A DNA stretch of 64,000 bases from contig CAMXAU010000003.1 in NCBI GenBank assembly GCA_947179325.1, positions 1-64,000 on the forward strand, read 5' to 3'. Of this stretch, positions 18,343 through 27,987 are shown piece by piece (the first letter of the stretch is position 1; every line of letters starts with the position of its first letter). Under the pieces are notes generated by a model that worked only from the letters and a program-made list of their open reading frames with translations, ran no database searches and had not been told where the DNA came from. This stretch comes from an uncultured Bacteroidales bacterium. Lineage in GTDB: Bacteria; Bacteroidota; Bacteroidia; Bacteroidales; UBA932. The translations under genes were made by a program, and so were the position numbers.

Positions 18343-19950
18343 ATGAGTAAAATTGATTTGACCAAGTATGGTATCACAGGCGCAACAGAGGTAGTCTACA
18401 ACCCTGACTATGATACCCTTTACAAAGATGAGCTCAATCCGGAGCTTACAGGCTTTGACAAAGGCCAGCTTACTGAGCTCGGAGCTGTCAACGTAATGAC
18501 AGGAGTCTACACAGGACGTTCTCCTAAAGACAAATTCTTCGTAATGGACGAGACCAGCAAGGACACTGTATGGTGGACTTCTGAGGAATACAAGAATGAC
18601 AACAAGCCTGTAACCGAGGCTACATGGAAAGTCTTGAAAGACCTTGCTGTAAAGGAGCTTTCAAACAAGAAGCTTTATGTTGTCGACACTTTCTGCGGTG
18701 CAAACCCTGCAACACGTCTCAAAGTACGTTTCATCGTTGAGGTTGCATGGCAGGCACACTTCGTGAAGAACATGTTCATCCGTCCTACAGAGGAGGAGCT
18801 TGCAGCATACGGTGAGCCTGACTTCGTTGTATTCAACGCATCAAAGGCAAAGGTTGAGAACTACCAGGAGCTTGGACTCAACTCAGAGACTGCAGTTGTG
18901 TTCAACCTTACAACCAAGGAGCAGGTAATCATCAACACATGGTACGGCGGTGAGATGAAGAAAGGTATGTTCTCTATCATGAACTACCTCAACCCTCTCC
19001 GCGGAATCGCTTCAATGCACTGCTCTGCAAACACTGACAAGGAAGGAAAGAGCTCAGCTATCTTCTTCGGCCTTTCAGGAACAGGAAAGACTACCCTCTC
19101 TACAGACCCTAAGCGTCTGCTTATCGGTGACGACGAGCACGGCTGGGATGACGAAGGCGTATTCAACTATGAAGGCGGATGCTACGCAAAGGTTATCAAC
19201 CTTGACAAGGAGAGCGAGCCGGATATCTTCAATGCAATCAAGAAAGACGCACTCCTTGAGAACGTGACTGTAGCAGAGGACGGCAAGATTGACTTTGCAG
19301 ACAAGAGCGTCACTGAGAACACACGTGTATCTTACCCTATCTACCACATCGAAAACATCGTTAAGCCGGTATCTAAGGGTCCACAGGCTAAGCAGGTAAT
19401 CTTCCTTTCTGCTGATGCATTCGGAGTTCTCCCTCCAGTTTCAATCCTCACTCCAGAGCAGACTCAGTACTACTTCCTTTCAGGATTTACCGCTAAGCTT
19501 GCCGGTACAGAGCGTGGTATCACTGAGCCGACTCCAACATTCTCAGCTTGCTTCGGTGCAGCATTCCTTTCACTCCACCCTACAAAATACGGTGAGGAGC
19601 TTGTAAAGAGGATGCAGGCAACAGGTGCAAAGGCATATCTCGTGAACACAGGATGGAACGGTACCGGAAAACGTATCTCTATACGTGACACCCGCGGTAT
19701 CATCGACGCTATCCTCGACGGTTCAATCGAGACTGCACCTACAAAGAAGATTCCTTACTTCGACTTCGAGGTTCCTACAGAGCTTCCAGGTGTTGACACC
19801 AACATCCTTGACCCTCGCGACACTTACAAGTGCGCTTGCGAGTGGGAGGAGAAGGCAAAGGATCTCGCTGGACGTTTCATCAAGAACTTCACCAAGTTCA
19901 CAGGAAACGACCTCGGCAAGTCTCTCGTAGAGGCTGGTCCTAAGCTCTAG
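18343..19950 (+). CDS. pckA: Phosphoenolpyruvate carboxykinase (ATP)
   Basis: This encodes the 535-aa ATP-dependent PEPCK. In gut Bacteroidota it mainly runs toward oxaloacetate, fixing CO2 and making ATP on the way to succinate. The P-loop GLSGTGKTT (243-251), the kinase-2 motif [11 protein letters not shown] (260-270) and the substrate loop [12 protein letters not shown] near residue 60 are all intact, and the length is normal. It is flanked by its own promoter and a strong terminator, so it is monocistronic. Its codons are visibly more biased (CTC, AAC, CGT, ACC) than those of its neighbours, in keeping with very high expression. Confidence 0.97.
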   Translation: MSKIDLTKYGITGATEVVYNPDYDTLYKDELNPELTGFDKGQLTELGAVNVMTGVYTGRSPKDKFFVMDETSKDTVWWTSEEYKNDNKPVTEATWKVLKDLAVKELSNKKLYVVDTFCGANPATRLKVRFIVEVAWQAHFVKNMFIRPTEEELAAYGEPDFVVFNASKAKVENYQELGLNSETAVVFNLTTKEQVIINTWYGGEMKKGMFSIMNYLNPLRGIASMHCSANTDKEGKSSAIFFGLSGTGKTTLSTDPKRLLIGDDEHGWDDEGVFNYEGGCYAKVINLDKESEPDIFNAIKKDALLENVTVAEDGKIDFADKSVTENTRVSYPIYHIENIVKPVSKGPQAKQVIFLSADAFGVLPPVSILTPEQTQYYFLSGFTAKLAGTERGITEPTPTFSACFGAAFLSLHPTKYGEELVKRMQATGAKAYLVNTGWNGTGKRISIRDTRGIIDAILDGSIETAPTKKIPYFDFEVPTELPGVDTNILDPRDTYKCACEWEEKAKDLAGRFIKNFTKFTGNDLGKSLVEAGPKL

Positions 19951-19972
19951 TCCTTGACTACATAAACATATT

Positions 19973-20000
19973 GAGGGTGACCCGATGGTCACCCTCTTTT
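19973..20000 (+). terminator. Rho-independent terminator of pckA
   Basis: A perfect 10-bp stem, GAGGGTGACC (19973-19982) with GGTCACCCTC (19987-19996), and a CGAT loop are followed by TTTTATTT, 22 bp after the pckA stop. Confidence 0.9.
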
Positions 20001-20062
20001 ATTTCCCGGCAAACGGCAACGGGATCTGCTGATTCGATTCAGTTCAGGCTTCCCGGCGGCCG

Positions 20063-20725
20063 TCACCTCCTTACAGTAATATGGAAGCAGGCCTGGTTTT
20101 TCTCATAACGGACATAGCACCTCCCGTCCTGTCTCAGGTCCTGCAGGACTTCTGCCAGCACATTCTTGAGAGTTCCGCTGTCTGTCTTCCATTTCATCCC
20201 GACCGGCTCAAACGACTTGTAGGATATGTCAAATGTTGTCGCGTACCTGTGCACTGAATTACTTGAGGCATTGATGTTATGCTTTCCGAGTTTCTTTACA
20301 TCCTCGTCAGTCCTCAGCACAGATGTCACTATTATCTTGTGGGGCAGGATGTTCTTGGACGAGAGAGAGTCCTGGAAATTCCTGCCTATGTCTTTCAGCA
20401 GACGGGCGGCATCTTTTGTCAGATAGGGCACCGAATGTGTCAGCTTCGCCACCTTATACCTGCGGCAGGTCCTGATTTCCACAAGCATGTATTTACGGCG
20501 CATAGCCTCTGCCTCTTCCCTGTCCTTCACAGGCTGCGGGATACCGCATTCCATGGCTGCCTTGACATGACGGTTCTGCATATCATTGAAACGCGCATCA
20601 TAATATCTATGCGGCTGCTCCAGGCTTCTTGAAGGATGGGCGTAGGAGCGGACAAGGAATCCGCAGTAGGAAACCATGCACAGCACTGCGGCAAGCAGGC
20701 ATATCTTTATCATTGTCTTTTTCAT
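20063..20725 (-). CDS. DUF5715 family exported protein
   Basis: This encodes a 220-aa protein with an N-terminal hydrophobic segment (ICLLAAVLCMVSYCGFLV) that is either a signal anchor or an uncleaved leader. The C-terminal half resembles the M15/VanY-type fold of DUF5715: VTSVLRTDEDVKKL, then SVHRYATTFDISY (His and Asp positions of a metal site) and a terminal CFHITVR histidine. This suggests a D-Ala-D-Ala carboxypeptidase-like peptidoglycan protein, by family resemblance only. It lies 65 bp downstream of xylE in the same direction and could receive read-through from that operon, though the functions are unrelated. Confidence 0.78.
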   Translation of the reverse strand: MKKTMIKICLLAAVLCMVSYCGFLVRSYAHPSRSLEQPHRYYDARFNDMQNRHVKAAMECGIPQPVKDREEAEAMRRKYMLVEIRTCRRYKVAKLTHSVPYLTKDAARLLKDIGRNFQDSLSSKNILPHKIIVTSVLRTDEDVKKLGKHNINASSNSVHRYATTFDISYKSFEPVGMKWKTDSGTLKNVLAEVLQDLRQDGRCYVRYEKNQACFHITVRR

Positions 20726-20790
20726 GTCAACCGGTAAGTCTGTAAAATCCGCTGCAAATTAACGAATAATATTTGAAATACCGGACCGGG

Positions 20791-22203
20791 CTAACGCCTT
20801 TTCCAGAGAGAAGACATGTCTTCCAGTGACTTGCCTTTGGTCTCCGGCACAAACCTGTAGACAAAAATCATTGAGAGCAATGACATTGCTGCGTATATCA
20901 GGTATGTCCCGCCTACGCTCCAGCTGCTCAGTGACGGGAATGTGGCAGACACCAGGAAGTTTGAGACCCACTGGACAGCGACTGCAACGGCGACTGCCTG
21001 TGACCTTATCGTATTCGGGAAAATCTCGGAGATCAGTACCCAGCAGACTGGCCCCCATGACATCATGAATGAAGCCGTGTATATTATTATGAACACCAGG
21101 GCGCCGATACCGATTGCATCCATGAAAGAGAATACTGCCAATGCTACCATTCCTGTCATCATCCCTATGGAGCCGACTATAAGCAGCGGCTTTCTTCCGA
21201 AGCGGTCGACAGTGAAGATTGCCACAAGGGTGAAGATTATGTTCACGACTCCCATGACAACTGTCTGTACCATGGATGCATCACTCGACGAGCCGAGGGT
21301 CTCGAATATCCTCGGTGCATAGTAAAGCACGACATTGATGCCTATCGCCTGCTGGAAAAATGAAAGGAGAGCGCCTATTGCAATGACTCCTGCTCCATAG
21401 GTAAGAAGCGACTCCCTCTTCTCATGCACAGATGCCTTTATCTCTTCCAGGACAGAAGCCCCCTCCTCTTTCCCGTTGATGCGCACAAGGGTCTTGAGTG
21501 CAGACTCACAATTTCCGCTCAGCACCTGGTAACGCGGGGTCTCCGGAATGAAGAGCACCAGTATGCAGAGCGCTGCGGCAGGTATGGTCTCGCTGAAAAA
21601 CATCTTCCTCCAGCCGATTTCCACCATAGCCGCCCTTATGGCTTCCGCTGTGTCACCGAGATTCACACGGATGATATAGTTCACGAAGTAGACCAGGAGC
21701 ATACCGAAAATTATTGCGAACTGGTTGCATGATACAAGTGTCCCCCTTATATCTTTCGGAGATATCTCGGAAATATACATCGGGCAGACCGCTGAGGCTA
21801 GCCCGACACCTACACCGCCCAGTATCCTGTAGAAATTGAAGGCCGCGAGCAACGCAGCTGAAGGCTCCCCGTATGGCAGCAGGCCGCTTTCAGGATATGA
21901 CGACCCTATGGCCGAACAGAGGAAGAGGATTCCTGCTATGAGAAGAGACTTCTTGCGTCCAAGATGCCCGGAAACAAATCCTGAGACTGCGCCTCCGATT
22001 ACGCACCCTATGAGCGCGCTGGAGACAGTGAACCCATGCAGCAGGCTTGTGTAGACAAAGCCTTTCGACGATGCGAAGAACATGTCCAGGGCCTGCTCGG
22101 CTCCGGACACGACAGCTGTGTCGTATCCGAAGAGCAGTCCTCCGATAATTGTGACCAGGACAATCGAGACAAGATAGCCCATATTGGCGTCTTTGGCTCT
22201 CAT
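20791..22203 (-). CDS. xylE: D-xylose:H+ symporter (MFS sugar porter family)
   Basis: This encodes a 470-aa twelve-helix sugar porter. It has the family marks GYDTAVVSGAEQALD in helix 1, GRKKSLL after helix 2, PETPRY at the end of the first half, GRKPLL in the second half and PETKGKSLE at the C-terminus, as well as QQAIGINVVLYYAP in helix 7. Substrate assignment as xylose rests on the operon: its start lies 2 bp after the xylA stop. It would bring xylose across the inner membrane. It is the last xylose gene of the operon. Confidence 0.92.
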   Translation of the reverse strand: MRAKDANMGYLVSIVLVTIIGGLLFGYDTAVVSGAEQALDMFFASSKGFVYTSLLHGFTVSSALIGCVIGGAVSGFVSGHLGRKKSLLIAGILFLCSAIGSSYPESGLLPYGEPSAALLAAFNFYRILGGVGVGLASAVCPMYISEISPKDIRGTLVSCNQFAIIFGMLLVYFVNYIIRVNLGDTAEAIRAAMVEIGWRKMFFSETIPAAALCILVLFIPETPRYQVLSGNCESALKTLVRINGKEEGASVLEEIKASVHEKRESLLTYGAGVIAIGALLSFFQQAIGINVVLYYAPRIFETLGSSSDASMVQTVVMGVVNIIFTLVAIFTVDRFGRKPLLIVGSIGMMTGMVALAVFSFMDAIGIGALVFIIIYTASFMMSWGPVCWVLISEIFPNTIRSQAVAVAVAVQWVSNFLVSATFPSLSSWSVGGTYLIYAAMSLLSMIFVYRFVPETKGKSLEDMSSLWKRR

Positions 22204-22205
22204 GG

Positions 22206-23525
22206 CTATCTGATATGGAGATTAATCAATGACTCATAGAGTTCCTGCTTGCCGCTTATCGCCTCTGGTTCACCGTTCTTGCGGGCATAGTCGGCAACTT
22301 CCTCAAGAGTCAGTTCGCCTTTCTCGAATCTTGCACCGATGCCATCATTGTATGACGAGTACCTCGAAGCCACCATTTCCGGATATTCGGAATTTTCAAG
22401 GATGTCAGCAGCAATCAGCAGTGCGCGTGCCATTGCATCCATGGCCGATATGTGTGCAATGAATATATCCTCAAGGTCAGTTGAGTTGCGCCTTGTCTTG
22501 GCATCGAAGTTCGTTCCGCCTCCCTGGAGTCCGCCTCCTTTAAGGATGACCAGCATGGCCTGGACGAGTTCAAAGAGGTCTGTAGGGAACTGGTCTGTAT
22601 CCCATCCGTTCTGGTAGTCTCCACGGTTTGCATCAATTGACCCGAGCATTCCGGCATCGACTGCGCACTGGAGCTCGTGCTCGAAAGTATGGCCGGCAAG
22701 TGTCGCATGGTTGACTTCAATGTTGATCTTGAAATCCTTGTCAAGTCCGTTTGCCCTGAGGAATCCGGCCACGGTCTCAACATCTGCATCGTACTGATGC
22801 TTCATCGGCTCCATAGGCTTAGGCTCAATCAGGAAGTTGCCTTTGAAGCCCTTTGAGCGGGCATAGTCACGGGCCATGCGGAGCATTGTCGCCATGTGCT
22901 CCTTCTCGCGCTTCATGTCAGTGTTGAGAAGGGACATATATCCTTCGCGTCCACCCCAGAACACATAGTTTTCACCGCCAAGGGCGATTGTCGCATCTAT
23001 TGCATTCTTAATCTGGAGCATTGCACGCGCTGCTGCATTGAAGTCCGGATTAGTGGATGCACCGTTCATATACCTTTTGTGGCTGAATACATTTGCAGTA
23101 CCCCACAGCAGCTTTATTCCGGTCTCTTCCTGTTTCTGCCTTGCATATTCTACAATGGCCTTCAGGTTGCTTTCATATTCCTCGGCATTGTCAGACTCTT
23201 CAATAAGGTCCACATCATGGAAGCAATAATATCCGATGCCGATCTTCTGCATTATCTCGAATCCTGCATCCATCTTTGACTTTGCCCTGTCCAGCGCAGT
23301 TGCGCCCTCGTTCCACGGGAAAGTCTTTGTGCCTCCACCGAACTGGTCTGCACCCTCTGCGCAGAGGGTATGCCACCATGCCATGGAGAACTTGAACCAG
23401 TCTTTCATTTTTCTGCCATACACCACCTGCTCCGGATTGTAGTAGTGGAATGCCATAGGATTCTTTGTCCCAGTCCCCTCAAAGGCGATCCTGCCTATCT
23501 CAGGGAAAAATTCACGTGTTGCCAT
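22206..23525 (-). CDS. xylA: Xylose isomerase
   Basis: This encodes a 439-aa class II xylose isomerase that converts D-xylose to D-xylulose with two divalent metals. Conserved blocks include FHDVDL (active-site His), [31 protein letters not shown] (metal Glu), [17 protein letters not shown], and [17 protein letters not shown] (metal Asp residues). The length and N-terminus are those of the Bacteroides enzyme. It lies 12 bp after xylB and 2 bp before xylE, so all are on one transcript. Confidence 0.96.
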   Translation of the reverse strand: MATREFFPEIGRIAFEGTGTKNPMAFHYYNPEQVVYGRKMKDWFKFSMAWWHTLCAEGADQFGGGTKTFPWNEGATALDRAKSKMDAGFEIMQKIGIGYYCFHDVDLIEESDNAEEYESNLKAIVEYARQKQEETGIKLLWGTANVFSHKRYMNGASTNPDFNAAARAMLQIKNAIDATIALGGENYVFWGGREGYMSLLNTDMKREKEHMATMLRMARDYARSKGFKGNFLIEPKPMEPMKHQYDADVETVAGFLRANGLDKDFKINIEVNHATLAGHTFEHELQCAVDAGMLGSIDANRGDYQNGWDTDQFPTDLFELVQAMLVILKGGGLQGGGTNFDAKTRRNSTDLEDIFIAHISAMDAMARALLIAADILENSEYPEMVASRYSSYNDGIGARFEKGELTLEEVADYARKNGEPEAISGKQELYESLINLHIR

Positions 23526-23537
23526 AATGTCTTTATT

Positions 23538-25010
23538 TTATTGGTTATCTATGATTTTCTTCCATTTTCCATATGCCTCGCGGAGGGCTTCCACGGCTCC
23601 GCCTTGAGGCTCTACTGTCTTCAGCACAGAAAGCGATGCAAAAGTCTCCTCCCTGCTTCTGTAATATCCTGCACCCAAGGCTGCTCCACGTGCCGCCCCG
23701 AGCGACCCGTCCGTATTGTAAAGCTCAATCGTGGCTCCTGTGAGGGTCGCGAGGCTCTCCGCAAATACATCTGACAGGAAAAGGTTAGCTTTTCCTGCCC
23801 TGATGACAGAGGGGTGAAGCCCTAATCCGGACATGATGTCTATTCCGTACCGGAACGAACATGCGATGCCCTCCTGTACAGCCCTCAGTACATGTGCGAG
23901 GGAATGCCTGTTAAGGTCAAGCCCAAGGATCTGCGCACCGGGATATGTGTTTTCAAGGACCCTTTCCGCTCCGTTTCCAAACGGGACAGCCGTGACCCCG
24001 CATGAGCCAGGAGGCACTGAAGCGGCAAGGCAGTTCATCGCGTCATAGTCGAGTGTGGATGCAAAATTCCTCTTTACCCAGGCGTTCATTATGCCTGTGC
24101 CGTTTATACACAGCAGCACGCCATACCTCGGTGACTGCGCAGTGCTGTTGACATGCAGGAATGTGTTCACACGCGACTGCCCGTCAGCCTCGGGCTTATC
24201 AGTCACGCCATATACGACACCGCTCGTACCGGCGGTTGCAGCGATCTCGCCAGGATTCAGGACATTCAGAGAGAATGCGTTGTTAGGCTGGTCTCCGGCC
24301 CTGTATGAGATCGGAGTCCCCTCCCTTATACCGAGAAGGTTTTCCGTTTCCTTGTCTGTATATGCCTGTATACCGATTGCAGGTACGGTCTCCGGCACCA
24401 TTCCATGCGGAATGCCATAGCAGTCCAGCACCTCACCTGCAAGTCTGCCCTCATGGAAATTCCACAGGATCTGCTCTGAAAGCCCTGTCTCAGTTGTAGA
24501 GATCTGCCCGGACAGCCGGTATGCCACATAGTCGCCTGGCAAGAAGAACCTGGATGCCTTTGCGAAAATCTCCGGCTCATTTTCCTTGACCCATGACATC
24601 TTGGATGCAGTGAAATTTCCCGGAGAATTGAGCAGTGAGCCAAGACAGAATTCGCGTCCGAGCCGGCCGGCGGCCTCTGCCCCGATGCCAACTGCCCTGG
24701 AATCGCACCATATGATAGAGTCCCTGAGGCATTTCCCGGATTCATCGGCTACGACAAGTCCATGCATCTGGTATGTGATGCCGATACATTTCACGTCCGC
24801 CATCCTGTCCCTGCCTATGGCTGCCACACCTTTACATATATATTCCCACCACATCTGCGGAGACTGTTCAGCCCATCCGGGGCTGACTGCCTTTATCGGC
24901 ATCTCTGAAGACGGATTAGTGGAGGAGGCGACACATTTCCCTGACTCTATGTCAAGGAGAGAGACTTTTACCGAGGATGACCCGACATCTATTCCTAAGC
25001 TATAGCACAT
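23538..25010 (-). CDS. xylB: Xylulokinase
   Basis: This encodes a 490-aa FGGY-family kinase that phosphorylates D-xylulose to D-xylulose 5-phosphate. Visible are the first phosphate motif GIDVGSSSVKVSL, the substrate motif YQMHGLVV, IIWCDSRA, the catalytic aspartate region GDQPNNAFSLN, the adenosine motif ATAGTSGVVYG, and the late FGGY-type block DIMSGLGLHPSVIRAGKANLFLSDV. It lies 36 bp downstream of the regulator gene. Order and neighbours leave little doubt about the substrate. Confidence 0.94.
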   Translation of the reverse strand: MCYSLGIDVGSSSVKVSLLDIESGKCVASSTNPSSEMPIKAVSPGWAEQSPQMWWEYICKGVAAIGRDRMADVKCIGITYQMHGLVVADESGKCLRDSIIWCDSRAVGIGAEAAGRLGREFCLGSLLNSPGNFTASKMSWVKENEPEIFAKASRFFLPGDYVAYRLSGQISTTETGLSEQILWNFHEGRLAGEVLDCYGIPHGMVPETVPAIGIQAYTDKETENLLGIREGTPISYRAGDQPNNAFSLNVLNPGEIAATAGTSGVVYGVTDKPEADGQSRVNTFLHVNSTAQSPRYGVLLCINGTGIMNAWVKRNFASTLDYDAMNCLAASVPPGSCGVTAVPFGNGAERVLENTYPGAQILGLDLNRHSLAHVLRAVQEGIACSFRYGIDIMSGLGLHPSVIRAGKANLFLSDVFAESLATLTGATIELYNTDGSLGAARGAALGAGYYRSREETFASLSVLKTVEPQGGAVEALREAYGKWKKIIDNQ

Positions 25011-25046
25011 GATTATCAGTATTTCTTGATTGTTTTATCCATGAAT

Positions 25047-25796
25047 TCAATATGACCAGTTGCCTATGAAGCCAAGCTTGTTCCTGCTGTTTTCCAGTTT
25101 CCGGAACTCGGACCTGTTGAATGTATAATATTCCGCAGGCTTATGGGATACATTCTTCTCCTTCTCCCCTGTCGGCTTCAGTATCCCTGTCGAGAAAATC
25201 TTTTTCCTGAAATTACGGTCATCTATCTCGACACCGAGCACTGCGATAAAGAGATTCTGCAGCTGGCGCATGGTAAAGCGTTTCGGCAGAAGTTCAAATG
25301 CGACTGGAGAGTATATCATCTCCTTGCGCAGGACGGAAAGTGCATCGGAAAGTATGTCAAGATGATCCATTGCAAGATGGCATATATCGTCCACATCGAC
25401 CCACCTGGCACCCATCTTCAGGGTGTAGTTGATGATCCCGTCAGTCAATTTCACAAGGGCATAATAGCCGACCGTGACAACTCTCCTTGTCTTGATGCCA
25501 TGATAGCGGCATATCCAGTCCATCTCCTTGTCGGAAACCCTGTCCGGATCAGAGAATATGCTTGTCTGCTTGAGGAAGATGTCTCTCAGCCCGGTGCTCT
25601 CCTCCAGGACCCTGGAGGCAGCCCCCTGCAATGTCTCATTCTCCAGGATCATGGATCCCGGCAATTTCAGGTCATCTGCTGAAAGGTCATCCGTGGTGTA
25701 CTTCCTCTTTATGAGGAGTGCCTTAAGTTTTGTACCGTCAAATCCGAAGACTGCGCAATCGACAGAAATCGCGGAACTGGTCTCTACCGTTGTCAT
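25047..25796 (-). CDS. xylR: NrtR-type Nudix-fold transcriptional regulator of xylose genes
   Basis: This encodes a 249-aa protein with an N-terminal Nudix fold and a C-terminal winged helix (FTMRQLQNLFIAVLGVEIDDRNFRKKIF). The Nudix box is degenerate: where catalysis needs REUXEEXGU, this has R-V-L-E-E-S-T-G-L at 62-70, losing two glutamates. It should therefore bind a ligand rather than hydrolyse it, as in NrtR-family sugar regulators. The order regulator-xylB-xylA-xylose transporter is the one I recall from Bacteroides. Whether it represses or activates is not visible. It probably binds the two palindromes at 25856-25876 and 25920-25940, and so regulates its own operon. Confidence 0.85.
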   Translation of the reverse strand: MTTVETSSAISVDCAVFGFDGTKLKALLIKRKYTTDDLSADDLKLPGSMILENETLQGAASRVLEESTGLRDIFLKQTSIFSDPDRVSDKEMDWICRYHGIKTRRVVTVGYYALVKLTDGIINYTLKMGARWVDVDDICHLAMDHLDILSDALSVLRKEMIYSPVAFELLPKRFTMRQLQNLFIAVLGVEIDDRNFRKKIFSTGILKPTGEKEKNVSHKPAEYYTFNRSEFRKLENSRNKLGFIGNWSY

Positions 25797-25821
25797 ATCA
25801 TAATCATATGGTTAGTGGCAG

Positions 25822-25853
25822 CAAATTTAGCCGAATATCCGGACAACGGGAAA
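25822..25853 (-). promoter_or_regulatory. Probable promoter of the xylose operon
   Basis: A minus-strand TAAATTTG at 25829-25822 matches the -7 consensus. A TTTC at 25853-25850 sits 20 nt upstream and matches the -33 box in three of four bases. The weak -33 box lies directly next to the first palindrome, which suits regulated transcription. Confidence 0.5.
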
Positions 25854-25855
25854 TT

Positions 25856-25876
25856 ATTACGTACAAAATACGCTAA
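25856..25876. promoter_or_regulatory. Operator palindrome 1 upstream of xylR
   Basis: A 21-bp element fits the pattern TTA-N-CGTA-N5-TACG-N-TAA, with a partial mismatch in the left outer triplet (ATT). It lies just upstream of the -33 box of the xylose operon. It is likely a site for the NrtR-type regulator, by position and by similarity to the second copy. Confidence 0.6.
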
Positions 25877-25919
25877 GTATCAAGTACGCCACTACAGCAC
25901 AGCATGATACAAAGATACA

Positions 25920-25940
25920 TTAGCGTAAAATATACGATAA
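25920..25940. promoter_or_regulatory. Operator palindrome 2 upstream of xylR
   Basis: This copy fits TTA-N-CGTA-N5-TACG-N-TAA exactly in both arms. Its centre is 64 bp from that of the first copy, about six helical turns, which would place both on the same DNA face. It lies between the divergent xylR and SLC13 genes and could affect either. Confidence 0.6.
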
Positions 25941-26009
25941 TTAAGCTTACTCATCCCTCCCGTCATCCTGCCTTTCCAGGTCTATGGTATGATTGTCTGC
26001 CGGACCTGA

Positions 26010-26040
26010 TGTGATTATGCAAATATTATTTTTAACTTTG
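26010..26040 (+). promoter_or_regulatory. Probable promoter of the SLC13 transporter gene
   Basis: TAACTTTG at 26033-26040 matches the -7 consensus, and TGTG at 26010-26013 lies exactly 19 nt upstream, one base from TTTG. RNA would start near 26047, giving a leader of about 40 nt. Confidence 0.45.
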
Positions 26041-26087
26041 TAAGGTTTGGCCGGCCGCAAAGGCCAGCCTGAAAAAAGAAAATACAT

Positions 26088-27971
26088 ATGCTGATAACAC
26101 TCATAATCCTGCTTGTTTCCGCTGCATTCTTTGTAAGCGGCAAGGTGAGGTCCGACATGGTCGCGCTCTGCGCACTGCTTGCACTGCTGCTTTGCCAGAT
26201 ACTGACACCGTCCGAGGCACTTGACGGCTTCTCCAATTCAGTTGTCATAATGATGGTCGGGCTGTTCATCGTCGGTGGAGGGATATTCCAGACCGGGCTG
26301 GCAAAGATGATCGGCGGAAAGATAATCAAGCTGGCAGGAACAAGCGAGACAAGGCTTTTCCTGCTCGTTATGCTTGTCACGGCATTTATCGGGGCCTTTG
26401 TCAGCAACACCGGGACTGTCGCGCTGATGCTCCCTATCGTTGTCAGCATGGCTGCCTATGCCGGGACATCGTCGCGCCGCCTGCTCATGCCGCTGGCATT
26501 CGCCAGCAGCATGGGAGGAATGATGACACTCATCGGTACTCCTCCAAACATGATAATACAGGAGACATTGGCAAGCGCGAAGGCAAGCGGGACTGTAGAC
26601 GGGACGCTGGCTGACATATCGTTCTTTACATTCCTGCCAGTGGGACTCATTACCCTGGCGGTCGGTATCATTGTACTGATGCCGCTTACGAAGATATTCC
26701 TCTCCCCGAAAGAAAAGGACGGGACAAAGAAGACATCGGGCAAATCACTGAAAGAGCTTGTCAAGGAATACGGGCTGTCAGAAAATCTGTTCAGGGTCCA
26801 GGTCAATCAAGGCTCAGATGCAGCCGGGCAGACAATAGTTGACCTTGACATCTATAAGAAATATGGAATAAATATCCTGGAGCTTCGCAGGCACTCTGTC
26901 GGCAACAGGTTTGTGAGGACTGTGAACCAGCACCTGGCATCACCGAGCCTGGTACTTGAGCATGGGGATGTCCTGTATCTTTCTGGAGACCCGGAAAAGG
27001 TGCAGCTTCTTGCAGAGGACTACTCGATGAAGCTTCTTGACAAGCACACGGATGAAATCGGCGGCAGCCAGTCCGGCGCCTCCCTCGACTTCTACGACAT
27101 AGGCATTGCAGAAATCCTCATAATGCCGTCTTCCTCAATGATAAACAGGACTATCACAGAGGCCGGGTTCCGCAGCAAGTTCAACATCAACGTACTGGGG
27201 ATAAGAAGAAGGCAGGATTACCTTCTGCACGACCTCGGAGGCGAGAAGATCCACAGCGGAGACGAGCTTCTTGTGCAGGGGGCATGGAAAGACATCGCCC
27301 GACTGAGGAATGAGTCCAGCAACTGGGTGGTCCTCGGAGAGCCTCTCCAGGAAGCGGCAAAGGTGACACTTGACTACAAGGCCCCTGTCGCGGCTGCAAT
27401 AATGGTAGCCATGATTGCAATGATGGTCATAGATCCGATCCCGGTTGCCCCAGTGACAGCAGTGCTGCTTGCAGCAGTGCTTATGGTCGTGACAGGCTGT
27501 GTAAGAAGCGTAGAAGCGGCATACAAGACGATAAACTGGCAGACCATAGTGCTGTTTGCTGCCATGCTGCCAATGTCCACGGCCCTTGAGAAGACCGGCA
27601 CTTCGGCCATGATTGCAGACTTCATAGTGAATTCATTCGGAAGCAGCGGGCCGTATGTGGCGCTTGCGGCAGTCTATTTCGCCACATCCCTGATGACAAT
27701 ATTCATAAGCAATACTGTCACGGCTGTACTTATGGCCCCGATTGCCCTGCAATGTGCCATCGGCATCGGCATAAGCCCCATGCCATTCCTCTTTGCCGTC
27801 ACTGTTGCTGCATCCATGTGTTTTGCATCACCGTTCTCGACACCGCCTAACGCGCTTGTAATGCCTGCCGGGCAATATTCGTTCATGGATTTCATCAAGA
27901 TCGGGCTGCCGCTGCAGATAATAATGGGAATAGTGATGACATTTGCACTGCCTATGCTGTTCCCGTTCTGA
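26088..27971 (+). CDS. SLC13-type anion permease with RCK_C domains
   Basis: This encodes a 627-aa inner-membrane transporter of the ArsB/NhaD (SLC13/DASS) superfamily. The N-terminal half has several helices and the signature SNTGTVALMLPIV with GGMMTLIGTPPNMI. A cytoplasmic insert of about 210 residues holds two TrkA-C (RCK_C) modules (around VNQGSDAAGQTIVDL and MPSSSMINRTITEAGF). The second membrane half repeats the signature as ISNTVTAVLMAPIAL and SPFSTPPNALV. Such proteins carry sulfate, dicarboxylates or other anions with Na+; the substrate is not decidable here. The gene stands alone and is divergent from the xylose operon. Confidence 0.88.
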   Translation: MLITLIILLVSAAFFVSGKVRSDMVALCALLALLLCQILTPSEALDGFSNSVVIMMVGLFIVGGGIFQTGLAKMIGGKIIKLAGTSETRLFLLVMLVTAFIGAFVSNTGTVALMLPIVVSMAAYAGTSSRRLLMPLAFASSMGGMMTLIGTPPNMIIQETLASAKASGTVDGTLADISFFTFLPVGLITLAVGIIVLMPLTKIFLSPKEKDGTKKTSGKSLKELVKEYGLSENLFRVQVNQGSDAAGQTIVDLDIYKKYGINILELRRHSVGNRFVRTVNQHLASPSLVLEHGDVLYLSGDPEKVQLLAEDYSMKLLDKHTDEIGGSQSGASLDFYDIGIAEILIMPSSSMINRTITEAGFRSKFNINVLGIRRRQDYLLHDLGGEKIHSGDELLVQGAWKDIARLRNESSNWVVLGEPLQEAAKVTLDYKAPVAAAIMVAMIAMMVIDPIPVAPVTAVLLAAVLMVVTGCVRSVEAAYKTINWQTIVLFAAMLPMSTALEKTGTSAMIADFIVNSFGSSGPYVALAAVYFATSLMTIFISNTVTAVLMAPIALQCAIGIGISPMPFLFAVTVAASMCFASPFSTPPNALVMPAGQYSFMDFIKIGLPLQIIMGIVMTFALPMLFPF

Positions 27972-27987
27972 TCCCGGCTCCGGGCCG

